From Paracentrotus lividus (Eukaryota > Echinodermata > Echinoidea > Camarodonta > Echinidae): 64,000 bases of DNA. Position 1 is the first letter of the stretch, and every line of letters begins with the position of its first letter. Positions 47,372-60,010 of this stretch are shown piece by piece. A program made the position numbers and the translations under genes. Location: NCBI GenBank assembly GCA_940671915.1, contig CALNVZ010003434.1, positions 10,904,137 through 10,968,136 of the forward strand, in the 5' to 3' direction. The notes under the pieces were generated by a model. That model ran no database searches, was not told the DNA's origin, and saw nothing but the letters and a program-made list of their open reading frames with translations.

Positions 47372-47605
47372 TAAATGAAAATAATAATAATAATAATATA
47401 ATATAAAATAAAATAATAATAATAAAAAATAAATAAATGAATAAATAGAAATAAATTGATTTCACTCATGTAATTACAAACACCTATGATAAATAAAATA
47501 GGAACGTCAAAAAAAATAAATATCATATTTCAACCCTTTTTAGGCACGGTAAGGACTTACTAATGGCTGACCACCCCCCCTCCCCTTTAAAAAAAAAAAA
47601 ATAAA
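47155..47605. repeat. (AAT)n microsatellite with duplicated flank
   Basis: About 220 bp of AAT units (47237-47456). The flank before it (ACTTCAACCC, TTAGGCACAGTAAGTACTTA, TGGCTGACCCCCCC, poly A) recurs after it at about 47528-47600 (TTTCAACCC, TTAGGCACGGTAAGGACTTA, TGGCTGACCACCCCCC, poly A). The whole unit is thus a tandem duplication of about 360 bp, of which only the first copy carries the expanded AAT run. Confidence 0.9.
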
Positions 47606-48136
47606 AAATAATAGTTTATAAAAATATATGAGTGATTATCATAGTAGAATGTGAAGATAGTAGACGAATATCAACAATCAATGTTTCGTTTTCAACTCAA
47701 TTTAATCATCAACCGCAGTAGACGAGTGACTTCTGTTCTTTAAGCACTACAAAAGAATAAAACATAACTACACAGCCTGCTACCCGACCATTACTGTGAC
47801 TAAAATATCCGTATCCCATTCCTCGTGAAAGACTTTTTTAAAAGGTTCGGCCCGAATCGAGCATTTTACTGCGTTCTGACCTTTTCGAAGGCGCGGACAT
47901 CAAAACGGGTGGTTATTCAAAAATGCTAACTAACTCAACGGAATTTGTCTAAGTGAAATTTAAAAGCAAGAATGGGGCCGTCCGTGAATATAAAGTCTGA
48001 GTTAAATTTGCTGAACATGGTTTAAGACAGACAAAAATTGCTTACACTTTGAAATATTATGGTTTAGGCATGTTGGCGGTTAAGATAAGGCAATTTAAGA
48101 TCGACAACATTAGTTTATAAAATAGAGGGTTTTCCA

Positions 48137-48190
48137 CAGCGACGGATCCAGGATTTGAAAATATGGGGGGGGGCGGGATGGGCGTGCCGG
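48137..48190 (+). mobile_element. End fragment of the CAGTGGCGGATCCAGG MITE
   Basis: CAGCGACGGATCCAGGATTTG followed by a G run and GGGCGTGCC. Only one end is visible. Confidence 0.5.
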
Positions 48191-48228
48191 AAAATGTCTG
48201 AGTCCGATTTAAAGGAGGAGTAAAATAA

Positions 48229-48384
48229 AACTGAGTGTGGATCAAACAAAATGGTACAAGTGGGAAACACTTTTATTGTATGAAGATTAATGATTTGTTA
48301 CCACACACGCAATAAGTTTTATGAAGATTTCATACCTAATTTTTTCCCGGGTTGTACCATTTGTTTTAATTTTATACAGTTTGT
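48229..48384. mobile_element. Short copy of the CAGTCTGTGTCAAA MITE
   Basis: CAAACAAAATGGTACAAGTG, GGAAACACTTTTATTGTATG and GAAGATTAATGATTTGTT parallel the left part of the copy at 5267. TTATGAAGATTTCATACCTA and GGTTGTACCATTTG parallel its right part. About 310 bp of interior is missing, and the terminal 15 bp have decayed (GAGTGTGGATCAAA). Confidence 0.75.
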
Positions 48385-51300
48385 AAGTACTACTGCAAGA
48401 GAAAAAAAAAACAACTCAGATAAACGAACTGAAGGACGATTTTTTTTTTTTTTTGTTTTATAGATAACATATTTGCCTGAAACTGTTTACGATGGTTGCA
48501 GTTTGAACAGGGAGAAATAAAAAAAAATGAAATCGCGCAAGAAATGAATTTCTTATTTGATTACAACTCACATATTTTGTCCGTCGACCTTTTGTCAAAT
48601 TGTCAGAATGTCACAATTGAATCTCAGAAAAGTATGACGTCATCATAAATACCGGTCCGTGTTCATCAACTTTCAATTAGAGCGTCGTTATATTGAGCCA
48701 GGGGCCGAATAACTTTGAACGTTAAGCAGCTTTTGTAGGAAATGCTAAATTCAGAATGAACTGTAGTTCCTATCAAAGTGAATTGTCTATTCCGTTCCTT
48801 TGTTAAAAAGTGCAGAGGAATCAAGTGATTTCGATAATTTTGACATGATAGCGCTCATAAAACATGAAATGGGAGCTTTGCAGGGAATGCAATTTTCCTG
48901 GTAATGTTAGGAAAATGTTTCTGACATGAAGAATTACTGGAATAACACTTACAGGTTTAGACAAATTCCGATTTTTTTTTTTCTTCATATTACTTTCTCC
49001 TTGAAAGATCACTTTTAACGCACTCTCGTTGAATGCACTTTCACGTTTATCCCAAATGAGTGTATACCTATCTCATCTTGTACCAGGTATATTCGGGATA
49101 TCTCAAGAAACCCGGTTAGGTTGATGATGATGCTCATGAAGGGAACGGAAGCAGATGCATCATTCTTCTCCATCGTGACATGAAGAAGGTATTGTTTTAT
49201 CTCTTATTTGCCATTTTGCCCGAAAGCCCTTCTCTAGTCTAAACGTCAATTTGCTTGTGTTAGCGATCGGGAAACCTGAATTAATTTCCGCCCGAAGAAG
49301 TTTCCAGGCATCATCGTTCGATTTCCCACCCATTCAACTAGTCTTCACTCCCTCAGGAATATCTGCTAACATTTAGTGCAAAAGTACAAAATATCCAATG
49401 TTAAAAAAAAAGTGAAAAAGTGAAAAAGCACTCAAAAGGAGTGAAATTCCACTCTTACAAACCTTCAAATAAGGAATCTAACTGAAGAGCGTCAAATCCA
49501 CTCCCGACGGTGATGCATTTTTATTTTTACCACACCTATTCAATCATACGCCTATGCATACCCATCATATCCTTGTCTATATATCATTATGGAATACATG
49601 TTTAAAAAAATAAACTAATTTTTCTTTTTCTTTATTTCACCCCGCACCCATTCATCTTAACGTCAATTATATGTGTTAGCCATTTGAAAAACTGATTTAA
49701 TTTCCGCTCAGAGAACTTGCGACGCCACACCGTTCGATTTCTGACCAGTCTAATAAAAAATTATATAAGTCTTCATTTCCATTTTTTTTTTATTATTATT
49801 ATTCTTGCATGGCCATTACAAAATTAATTGTTTATTTCTTACCATGTCTTCCGTCCATTTTTTGTACGTTTTTGTAAGGTCAGTACAACAACAAGTTACT
49901 AATGTATTTTCAATAAATTCATAGAGCTTGAAACACCACAAGCATAACAAGTTAGATAACTCAGCTGTTGCTAGTTCGTGTTTTCCCTACAAACATGAAA
50001 ACAAAATTTACTTTTTCTAAGACATAAATTCATGAAGTATACAAGTGAACTATATGGCTTCAGAATGCATTGTGAGGTTTGATATTAACGGTCTGCGGGT
50101 GTTTTTTTTAATATCAATTATTTTGTATACCATAATTTTGATAAATGATGTTATTTAGCTACTTATATTAAATAGTTACTTACAGTGTGTGTATGTGACA
50201 TCAACTTTGATTTAAAAAATAATAAATCACTTTTTTGTCATTTCGATAACATTAATTTTTTTTAACACTTCGGGCTGGTAAAGAAGACTATTCCCTGACA
50301 CTAGTCTTGGTCCCGAGATACATCGTCTGTTTAAACAACTCGTGTTTCTCCCACCTATTTCTTGATTCATGTTCTCCCTGAAGATGGTGGCCATATCTTT
50401 GTATTTTGTCTGGAGAGTGCTGGAAAATTAATGTCGGTTTTGTGTATTTATATTTCCTTCCGATTTGATTATTTCTTTCTCTGACCGAGATGAATTTCCA
50501 CTTATTTCCAGGAATGAGCTAGAAAGATTAAAGTCTGCCTATCCTTCGGAATTTTAGAAAAGCAAGACGGGTTTGGTTTTTCGTTTAGTATTATTCTCGA
50601 ATAAGTAACCCCTTTTTTGAGGGGGTTAATTTTAAAAGACATATCGCCTATAAACAGAAATCAATCATATTTTAATGCGACATATTAACTGTAGTGTGAC
50701 ATCACAGAATTCAAAATGATAATATCCATAATTGTCATCATAGCATACGTATACTCGTCGTGTTTTCACAGTCACAATAACGGTCAAGCTCGGTCATATT
50801 ATATTTTTGTTTTTCTTGCGGTCAACACATCGGAAATTAGTCATATGATCACAGAGAGTGGAGGCTAGGAGTCATAAAAGGTGTAATGGGTGAACGCATG
50901 GATGAGAGTTTTCAATCAACTCTCCTTTCTTCCAAGTTTGGCGAATTAATGAGACATTTGAGCCTAAATTTTACGGCGCCGTTTGTGTGACCGACAGCAA
51001 ATGGTGATAGGTAGACAACAGTGTATTAGTGTATGCAGGTGTGACCGGTAATACAAGCCATGAAACGGTCAAAGCACTTCTCGTGGAGGGCTCGAGTATC
51101 ACTTGGCGTATCTTTCTCTCCTTCCGGGCATTCGCTCACCGCTTGATGACCGCTCATTGGTCAATGAAGGCAATCACGTGCTAATGAATTCAATGTAAGC
51201 GTATGCGATAAAAGGAAGTGGCGCCACTTAAAGGATCGCAATCGATTGTGTTGTAGAAAGTCGGTTCTAATGTAGATATTAGACATTCGGAATGAGCATG

Positions 51301-52256
51301 ATGAGAGGTAACTGTTTTGTAAGAATACAATGCATAATAATGTGAAAACTAGAAAAACAGTAGAAAACCCAACACACTATCAACATGATCAAGACCTCAA
51401 CAAATGTGTATGCATAGTAATTACGGATGCATTATCCGAATTCAATTTATTTTCTTGCGTTAGGAATATTTATTCTGTTTTAATCCATTTGGTACAATGT
51501 TACGATAGTTGACATAATCCCACATGCTCAATGTGAAATAATATTACATTTATAGCAGCATACTAAATTATTGTACTAAAGAAACTGGATGCGGCTGATG
51601 TAGTTTTGGTTTACACGTCAGTAAGCTCCTCAAAGCTCTTTAAATTACATTGCAATTACATCCTATTTGCGATAAAAGAAATACAGGACTTTGAAGCACT
51701 ATGATAAATATATATCAACGAAAAGGTGTACTTTGGTTTAGTCTGTTACGTCAATTGAAACGAATTTCAGACACACCTAATTGAAAATGAATGAAGCAAA
51801 CAATGAACAAAAATAGAATTTGGTTCACAAGGAACATCGTGATGTGTAGAACATGAAGACCGCAACATTATAAAGCTTCACATGACACGCTCAACTATAT
51901 AATAAATGATTGTGCAAAACACACCCACGTAAAGGTTGAGGAACTCGCCTTTAAACTTTGGGTGAGTCAATATTCGTATTGGAGCACAAATATCATTGTC
52001 ACTTTTCATGAGTCCCTACACTGCAGAAGCATCGAGGGGAAGCATCTCGCGCACAAATCTCTAATACACGATCATGTCCCGGGGCGCTACGGGAGGATAG
52101 GGTAGGGGCTCACATACGCCCTTTTGTGCTCAACACCGGATCGTGTTTTGTATACTCGCCGCTATTATGACTTTTCATTCGATTCATCCAAAGGATTTCG
52201 GTATGAAATTAATGTAAACATCCACCCATATGATTTACCGAATGGATGTAGCTGGG
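48385..52256. other. No gene identified; diverged 410-bp duplication
   Basis: About 49238-49352 and 49650-49780 share order: AACGTCAATT, GTGTTAGC, TTAATTTCCGC, CGTTCGATTTC and AGTCTTCA, with heavy divergence, so an old duplication. 51216-51229 is the perfect 14-bp palindrome AAGTGGCGCCACTT. Open frames are short and unrecognised. Confidence 0.45.
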
Positions 52257-52560
52257 TAGTGGGTTTTAAAACCCACCCTATGAGATTGAGAAAATACCAC
52301 TGAGTTATGATGAGTTTATATTCGCTGGTTTCCTTAACCGGTGTATGAATGCTAGCTTAAGCCAGTGGAAGTGTGTCGGTTCTCGGAACCAGCGAAGAAA
52401 ATTACAATCGTTATGAGTTTTAAAACCCACTGTGTGAGATTAATAAAATACCACTGAGTTATGATGATTACATATTCGCTGGTTTCGTTAACCGGTGCAT
52501 GTTCAATGCTTAAACCAGTGAAAGTATGTCGGTTCTCGGATCCAGCGAAAAAAATTACAT
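52257..52560 (+). repeat. Tandem duplication, unit about 154 bp
   Basis: Two copies share TTTTAAAACCCAC (52264 and 52418), AAAATACCACTGAGTTATGA (52291 and 52445), TTCGCTGGTTTC, AACCGGTG, GTCGGTTCTCGG and CCAGCGAA. In the first copy GGGTTTTAAAACCC (52261-52274) is a perfect palindrome. In each copy TTCGCTGGTT pairs with AACCAGCGAA (second: ATCCAGCGAA), so each monomer can form a stem of about 10 bp. There is no coding frame. Confidence 0.9.
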
Positions 52561-52733
52561 TAATTTCGTCAAAAAATGAAATATTCTCCAATTCGAAGAT
52601 TATTTTGACACTCACCTGTCATCATGCACTCGCATTTGACATGTTTGAAGTACATTGATGATTGACCTGTCATCCTCAAAGAGATGACAATGAATCACAC
52701 CTGGCTGCTCGCATCATCTTCATGCAACATCAC

Positions 52734-52747
52734 GTAACCATGGCAAC
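52734..52747. promoter_or_regulatory. Candidate RFX X-box
   Basis: GTAACCATGGCAAC matches the palindromic X-box bound by RFX transcription factors, which in animals often mark ciliary gene promoters. No transcription start or exon was recognised within several hundred bases, so function is unproven. Weaker RFX-like words occur at 8285 and 42465. Confidence 0.4.
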
Positions 52748-53917
52748 ATCTATCATGGGAAACCAGGTGTAATCATGGAGACAAGTAGGAAGTAGGGGGA
52801 GTTGGTATCCGGTTTCTTTATGCATGCCAATACTCATATGCCATTGTCTTGTATCGTGGGAGGAGGGGACAAATCCCAAATATTTTCAAAAGTAAAGTTT
52901 ATTTTTGTGATAAAACCTTACAATAGTAGATGACATTCTCAAAAGGAATTTTAATATTACAACATCAAAACATGCTTTCAAAATACAATATTGTTGATGA
53001 GGATACATAATTTTGTGTATATTCTTAAACTTGACTCTCATGAAAAGAAATACACATGCGAGCCCCTCTTTAAGCAAACCGCAACGAATTGTACAATTTA
53101 ATTTTCTTCTCCAGATTCTGAATAATTTTTGTTGTTGATGAATTTGACAGGTTTCATGACGATAAGGAAAAACAATTGGGGTATGTATAAAAGCGTTTGT
53201 GCATAGCTTTAGGCCTACGTATATGAAACTTCAGTGTCATTTTACTTTTACACCTGTCAAATGATTTTGAATTCATATATTGCATTTAATCCTCATTTAA
53301 TATATTCATTCTAAAACGGTGCAGAGCAATTAGTTCCATTGAAATTCAAAATTTGGATTTTTCGTTTAAACATTTCATTGCAGACATTCGCTTTAGAAAT
53401 AGTATAGGCATTCTTATTCAAGAACTAGGTTTTGATTTATGTATTAAGTAACGTGCCTCTGCGTATATTATTTTTAAGTCGTTTCTAGGTTGACAATTTC
53501 TTTTTTGTGTCTTACCCCATGAGGATACCATCAAACAATATTTACAAAAACTGGTGCACGTATGACATTTCCTATACGTTATGCCAAACGAAGAAGTTGT
53601 CTTTAAAAGCACGTGTCTTTCTCAACAGCACGATTTACTTGCAACGACATATTCTGTTCTGGCAGACGTTGAATAAAAGAACAGCGACCTCATATCAAAT
53701 TTTCTTTGATTTGTTTGCAAATATTCGAGCTTCGGGCAAGTGCTAGTGAACGCACTTGAGTGCTAATACTTCTGAATGGAACTCGAGATATGAATTCATA
53801 TATGATATCATGAATCGAAGTTTTGTGAAGGTTTATGTTTGCTATCAATGGTAATGACCTTGAGGATGATTCATAGTTTCTTGTAATGGAGATAGGATCT
53901 GCTTCTCTGCCGTCGTT
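52748..53917. other. No gene identified
   Basis: AT-rich with short frames only (52886-53077, 53418-53746) and no recognisable motif on either strand. Confidence 0.5.
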
Positions 53918-54155
53918 ATGCTACAGTCACACAGACACTTACGTATAGTTACGTTTTTGTTGTTTTAATCTTATTTCATCTTCTATTCTTTCATTTCTTA
54001 TGTATTTCTTTGTTTTACTGGATGAACGAAATTATCATTATTTCCACTCCTGACTATGATAGGGAAGGCATCAGTAGGGATCCACATAAAAAAAAAAAAA
54101 AGTTTTGGACGCAACCAGACGTAACTATACGTAAGTGTCTGTGTGACTGTAGCAT
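53918..54155 (-). mobile_element. ATGCTGCAGTCACACAG MITE, copy 3 (reversed)
   Basis: 238 bp with near-perfect ends ATGCTACAGTCACACAGAC / complement and the inner word ACTTACGTATAGTTACGT. The interior is the reverse complement of the copies at 15234 and 23270: TTGTTGTTTTAATCTTATTT comes first, GACTATGATAGGGAAGGCAT and a run of A then TTTTGGACGCAACC last. Confidence 0.9.
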
Positions 54156-54298
54156 TAAAGAACGATTTCCAAAACGTAGTTACGATGAAAAAGTGTCCTC
54201 ATATCTCGAAGCAAGTCGTCATGTTTAAGTTATTTTAGTTAACAGGAGTTTAAAAAAAAACAACCGGATAATAATATCTAACCGGTTGTGTTTCTTTT

Positions 54299-54488
54299 TG
54301 GCGGATCAACTAGAATCAGAAACGGGAGGGTTCTAAGGTGGAACACATCTTCCAGAGGATGATTTTGAAAAGTATCATCTGCCCTCTGAGGGGTTAGACA
54401 TTTGGAAGAAATTTCCGGACAACTATGTTTTTGGTCTAAGGGGAGAGGACCCCCCCCCCCCCCCCTTCGCCCCTGGATCAGCCTCTGC
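54299..54488. mobile_element. Element with GGCGGATC/GATCAGCC ends
   Basis: Bounded by TTGGCGGATCAACTAG on the left and CCCCTGGATCAGCCTCTG on the right, with a 16-C run inside. The right end on the minus strand, CAGAGGCTGATCCAGGGGCG, is a common end of small transposons, distinct from but similar to the CAGTGGCGGATCC family. The target duplication is not clear. Confidence 0.5.
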
Positions 54489-54519
54489 AAATAGTATGAG
54501 CAAACGATATCAATGCAAA

Positions 54520-54775
54520 ATATGAAGAGTTTGTTTCCAAAAGGGACTAAATCCACTTTTGTAACTTCAGAGTAAATGGAATTTCTTTGCCGGATTTTGT
54601 ACAGGCGTCTTTGGAAAATTGAAATTAAAAGTTGCAATTTCTGGAAGTTGCAATCAAAATTTAGGTAAGTTATTTTGCTCACAGATGGGTACGTACCTGA
54701 ACAATGTCCCGATATCAATAACTCAATTTTCATCAAAAGTGGATTTAGTCCCTTTTGGAAACAAGCTCTTCATAT
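54520..54775. mobile_element. 256-bp MITE with long inverted ends
   Basis: Arms of about 42 bp: ATATGAAGAGTTTGTTTCC then AAAAGGGACTAAATCCACTT on the left, and the complement of ATATGAAGAGCTTGTTTCC and the same continuation on the right, with one mismatch seen. The interior is AT-rich and non-coding. Flanks show no certain duplication. Confidence 0.9.
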
Positions 54776-55045
54776 CATGAATCGAATACTGGATATTCGA
54801 AAGGAAGGTTTCTGTAAATCATGTAAATTATACCGTACTTCGTTACTATTATACACCTGCGTGTTTACCTTGACATGAGAGATTTGCACCTGTTTGGTAT
54901 GTTACATAGTATTTACCCTTCGGACTGGTTAATTACACTTTCACAATCTATCAAAGTAACAAACTGGATGATTTTGTCATAATACCCCTGTCAGTGCAAC
55001 AGGAGCGACTCTGAAGCGAGATAACAACTTGCAATTCGTGTAGTA

Positions 55046-55174
55046 GTGCCCTGTAACATAAAATGGTTACGACCAAATTTACGATCGATTATAACTATAA
55101 GGTGCACGGTTTACCATAGGCTTACGATCGATGTGAATCGTAAGATTGATCGCATCTTCTATGTTACAGGGCAC
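55046..55174. mobile_element. 129-bp MITE with GTGCCCTGTAACATA ends
   Basis: Perfect 15-bp inverted ends GTGCCCTGTAACATA / TATGTTACAGGGCAC. The interior holds paired CGATCG words (TTTACGATCGATTATAAC and GCTTACGATCGATGTG, ATCGTAAGATTGATCGC). Half copies lie at 29948 and 46925. Too short to code. Confidence 0.9.
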
Positions 55175-57862
55175 ATGTGTCGCTTTGGAGTCAGATGCGA
55201 TGATGTGATTGAAGGTTAGAAAACCAGTGTCATCATCACATAATCGTGAATGGAAAATATATTATTTATGGATAACGCTAAGTAGTAAATGAATGAAAAT
55301 ATCACGGGTGATGGCAATATTTTGATACACAGCAATGGTGCAATAGACGGACCGGTTAAGTAAACCGATTCGGAGTTACAAGGCTTTTCTTTCCGATTTT
55401 TTTTCTGAATGTGAACAACTTGAAACGTTTATTTGACTTAGCAACAACTAACTGTCTAATGTATGCAACCGAAGATAGTGCCTAATTTGTTAGACAGTCC
55501 GTCAACAGTAGTTCTGAGGAATGACACAAAATTTGAATATATTTTGTACAACAAAGACTAATAATGGCCATATTAACAGGATAGGACTAAACATAAAAAA
55601 TTGGCGAAGGAATATTTTAAAAAGGGCAAGCATAAAAAAAGGGGGTTACATAACAATCATATAAAGATAAAGTTGATCTTACCTTGCAAATCTGTGCACT
55701 GTCATGCATAAGATCGTACGAAAAAAAACGTTTTCTTTTGAACTATTTGCAAGAATCCAACTTTACGCCAAATCCACCACTTTCTTTCTCCCCAACAGCA
55801 ATGCCCTTCAAACTCCTCAAGGGTCCACAACTCTGCCTCAATCCAGTGAATCAAACGTAGGAGTAGTACGAAGAGAAATAGGAGGAGGAATCAAAAACAA
55901 ATATCCGTAGGGTAGTCGATCGTCGAAAAATTCCTCTTGCTTTCAACAAAAGTCCTCCTCTTCGGAAAATGGCGGCAATATTTTCCTCCCAAACAGCGGA
56001 GATGGTCTGAAAAGAAGAGGATAAAAGAAGGCTTGGGTGAGATGGGGGATGTGTACATGGATGTTGCAAGGGTATGGAGTTGGTATCTGACTGACTGTAT
56101 AGATGAGAAAGAGGAGGGAGGAGGATGCAATGTTTGGAGGAGGAAGAGAAGATGAGTGGTAGTTATCTTGAGATGAGTGATGGAAAGTTTCAGTCCTCTA
56201 GATTTCTTGATAGATCTTTATCATCTTTTCTCTTTATCATAAACTCTCTCTTTCTTTCAATTTACCTCTCTTTTTATCTTTCTCTCATCCCCTTTCCCTA
56301 CTCAATCTCTCCCAAATCACAAGAAAATAAACACGGTGATTTTCAAAAGATGGTGGAGGGTTCTTTAAACGCTTACCATATGGTTTAGAGAATGTACTTC
56401 AAATATGACAACAGCATCTTCGTCTCACAATCTACAAATCACGACAGCTATTTCGAATGAGAGTGATTCATTTTTTTAATTTTAAACCAATAAATACAAA
56501 AGACGCTTCTTCAAGGGACGCAAACTATTCCCTGAATGAAAATAGTCAAAATAATTATGACGTAGCAAAAAAAGACAACCATTACAGTTTTAAATAGGCG
56601 AACTATAATGTAGAATTTGAGATGAAATTAACTGCCATTTTTTTTTGTAACATGATTGTTATTACTTGAAAAACAAAGGACATTCCGATGGTTGACGATT
56701 AATAGGTCTACTTTTAGTGAAATTTTCTAATTCAGCTCAGTTCTCAATCCCGAAGGCCAATTGCAGTATCCTAAAACAGTTTAATTGATTTTTTTTTAAT
56801 CCTTCTGCGAAACCAAGCGCAAAAAATTGCATGAAATCCGTTTACATCATCGAAATGATCAGGTATAATTTTGACAAGAAATATTATTTCGAAAAAGTTA
56901 AAAGTAATCATTTAAAGGGATTATATAAATCATTTACAACAGACATGACAGAGAACGATATTTTAGAATATGAAAAACACAATTTTATCTAAGGAAAATA
57001 TATTTACTTTGCATAAGGATCTGTATACATTCATAGCAGTGTCCCCAAATTTACCAAAGGGCCCAGTCAACTATATACATAAAGCATTTCCATCTAAACG
57101 ATTTCGAAAATTTAAAAGGAACAAAGAGGCTTATTTTTATCAATAACTTACTTCTTGAAGATTTCTTCACAACTCGATCTTCTGAAAAACGTCTTTCAAG
57201 AATAAACAAAGTAATCCAACAAATTAGCGTCAATATTATGCACAGGTGAATTATGAAGATGTCAGCACGCGCGGAAGAAAGTGAACGATTGTGATACTTT
57301 CGAACACTCTCAAGTGTTAACCTTGCATAATAGTAATACAGACGATTACAAAACTTACTCAAAGCGATACCATGAGCACCGTTTGCGCGTTCCGCACGCA
57401 TCCGTCGAGATGCATCTATTTTATCTTCCCGCCCATGAAGATGTCGTCTGCGGCCGGAGTAATTCGGTTAAGACTGTAACGGACTTGAGTAGTTGTGACG
57501 TCGAATGATGGACTTAAGAGATGACTTCGTCATCGTTCCCTCGACCAGTTTGTCTTCTTATCCAGGCACGTTAAAAAGATGACTTCGCGGGGTTCATTCG
57601 ACCTGTTACTCGTAAAACAAAAAGACGAGGAATTTGTGTAATTAACATGGGTTAATTTCAGGAGTGAAGTCACATATCACAGATTCCTAGCATCCCTAGT
57701 ATGTCCCGTCAATCACATTAAGATAATGGAGAGGAGTTGTAGATTTTACAGTGGATAATCTATGATGGCTCTTAAATATTTTATTTATTTTTAAATTCAT
57801 TTGTTTATTCTATTCTATTTTCTTTTCTTTTTTTTTCTTTTTTCTTTTTTTTTCTTTTTTTC

Positions 57863-57904
<42 letters not shown>

Positions 57905-60010
57905 GGGGGGGCTACATATCACAGAAAGAAAACAAAGTACCGTAAAACTTTAATAATTAAATTTTATTTTATTTTACATCATTAAGAGTATTTAAAAAGT
58001 CATTATTATGATTTTTTTTAGTTTGATAGAAATAATTACATTATATTAAGATGTGTGGCCATGTTAAGATGTAGCTCCTGTTCATCATGATTTTCCCTCA
58101 TTTCCAGGACTCATACCATTTCGGTCTCTATTCTCTATAGAATAATTTAGAATGTTGAGTTCGTGCGTCTCTTCCCTTTCACCCTCCTCCACCTTTTGTG
58201 ACAATAAGTCATCGTTTTAGGGCAAAACAAACGAATTTAAAACAACAAAAAAGTCACGAGCAGGACAAAATTACAAAAATGAACACGTGCTTGCTGTATG
58301 ATGTTGGTTACGTCTTAACCCAAATCCTCGTCAGGTCGAATGGAAAATAGGAACACAAATTTGATCAGCTACGTGTAGCACCGGATCAATACAATATAAT
58401 TTGATTAAGTTGAATCGCCAAGCTTGTATAGCCGATATCATCTTGCTTTCCTGTTTACAATTGGACCAGATATTTTATTTGCTGCAATGAATACATCCGT
58501 GTTACTTCTAACATTGTCCTATATATCTCATGAAGATGTGAAGATATTCTCATTAATGTAAATGTAAAATGGAAATCTTCATAAAGTTGTACGTTCCAAA
58601 CATACTTACTAATATGTTTGATTTGTTATTATTTATTCGATACGTTTTGATTTTGCTTGTACTTTACTTATGTTCCTCATGCCCGTAGCCGGGGGGGGGG
58701 GGCGTTTCGGGGTTTTGAACACCCCCCCCCCCCTCCCTCGAGTATAGGGTTCAACTGACACACAAAATATGAAAACTCCCACTTTTTGGTAGAAATATAA
58801 ATGCAAAAAAAAAAAATGTATTATGTATTAAGTCTCCAACATGGCAAACCTTTGGCTCGCGCTTCCTGCTCGCATCTTTTAATTTTTCAAAGGATGATAT
58901 TATCTTTTTACAGAAGGAATTGCAAATAAATTATCTCATTTCACAGGAATTTTCAGTTTACGCCTGACTGCGTTCTAGATCTGTTACTGTTTGTTGTGTT
59001 GGGCAGGGGCCGCGGAGCCTGGATGGAGGGGGAGGGGGTCAGGAAACGTGTAATGCGAAAATAACCATAGATTTGGGATTTTTAGTCTTTTCAGGTGGTA
59101 TCCAACTGAAAGTTTTTGAATCATCTTGAATTTTTTGAAATTTTAGCTCAAAATAATGAAAATGGACTAATTTTTTTAACATTTTAATTTTTTTTTCCCC
59201 TTAACTAATTCCTTACAAATTTGGCCTCATACGGTAAAATAATTCAACTTTTAAGAAGAAATGTAACTGAATGGCTACGAAAATTTGATTCCCATCAATT
59301 TGCGGATTAACAACAATAACATCAACATTTATGTTGGTGCTCCGTTGCATTCGAGCGCCTTCTTCTCCCTTTTCTCTTTGATTTACAGGGAATGACGCCC
59401 CCCCCCCCGACACCAGAATAATTTGCTAATGACCAAAATTGTTATCAAACAAATTAATGTTACATTCCACCGATTGTAATCTCAAGGACCTCACATAGTT
59501 CCTAGCCTAATGAGAACCACCTACACATGGTTTAATCTTGATGATAGAAAGGCTTAAACACACAATTATTTCTACATTAAGTGACATGTGTTCACTTGAA
59601 CAGCGGCATGTTTTGGAATGTTAATTTGACACTTTATACCTGATGTTGTACAAACGTTCACTTTGCTGGGGGCGTGACTGCGGTCTATCATTAGCCCATA
59701 TTTTTTAACATTTTGAAGGCGGGAAACTTATGCATCGACATGCCTCGTCACTTAAACAGTGTGCAAAATAAATGTGCTCTATTTACTTGCTTGTAGGGGC
59801 GTCGATCTAGACAAAATTTATTGTAGGGAATGCATAGGAGAAGGGCCTTGTTTTCCCTGCGTGGCTGCGAACAAGAGAATAGAGGCAGATTTTCGCATTC
59901 AGAAGATAATGAAAATCATTTTTACCTCATAGGTGGAGCCTTCTCTTTCCCATCTATTATTGTTTGTTTGTAGCATTGAAATTTCCTTACTTTGCACTTT
60001 ATTTTACGTA
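55175..60010. other. No gene identified; pyrimidine tract and a G/C repeat
   Basis: The 116-codon minus frame at 57051-57401 and the frames at 55851-56155 are unrecognised. 57826-57904 is a CTTTT-type pyrimidine tract passing into seven G. 58682-58745 is a transposon fragment: CCGTAGCC, twelve G, GCGTTTCGGGGTTTTGAAC, then a C run. At 58850-58866 the word GGCTCGCGCTTC recalls the repeat at the window's start. 59005-59035 holds a GGGGCCGCGGAGCCTGG word. Confidence 0.45.

Noticed and set aside
47100..47526. Tyrosine/isoleucine-rich membrane-like protein
   Set aside because: Translation of the AAT microsatellite.
57051..57401. 116-codon minus frame with a hydrophobic segment
   Set aside because: No family resemblance; the length is expected by chance in 64 kb.
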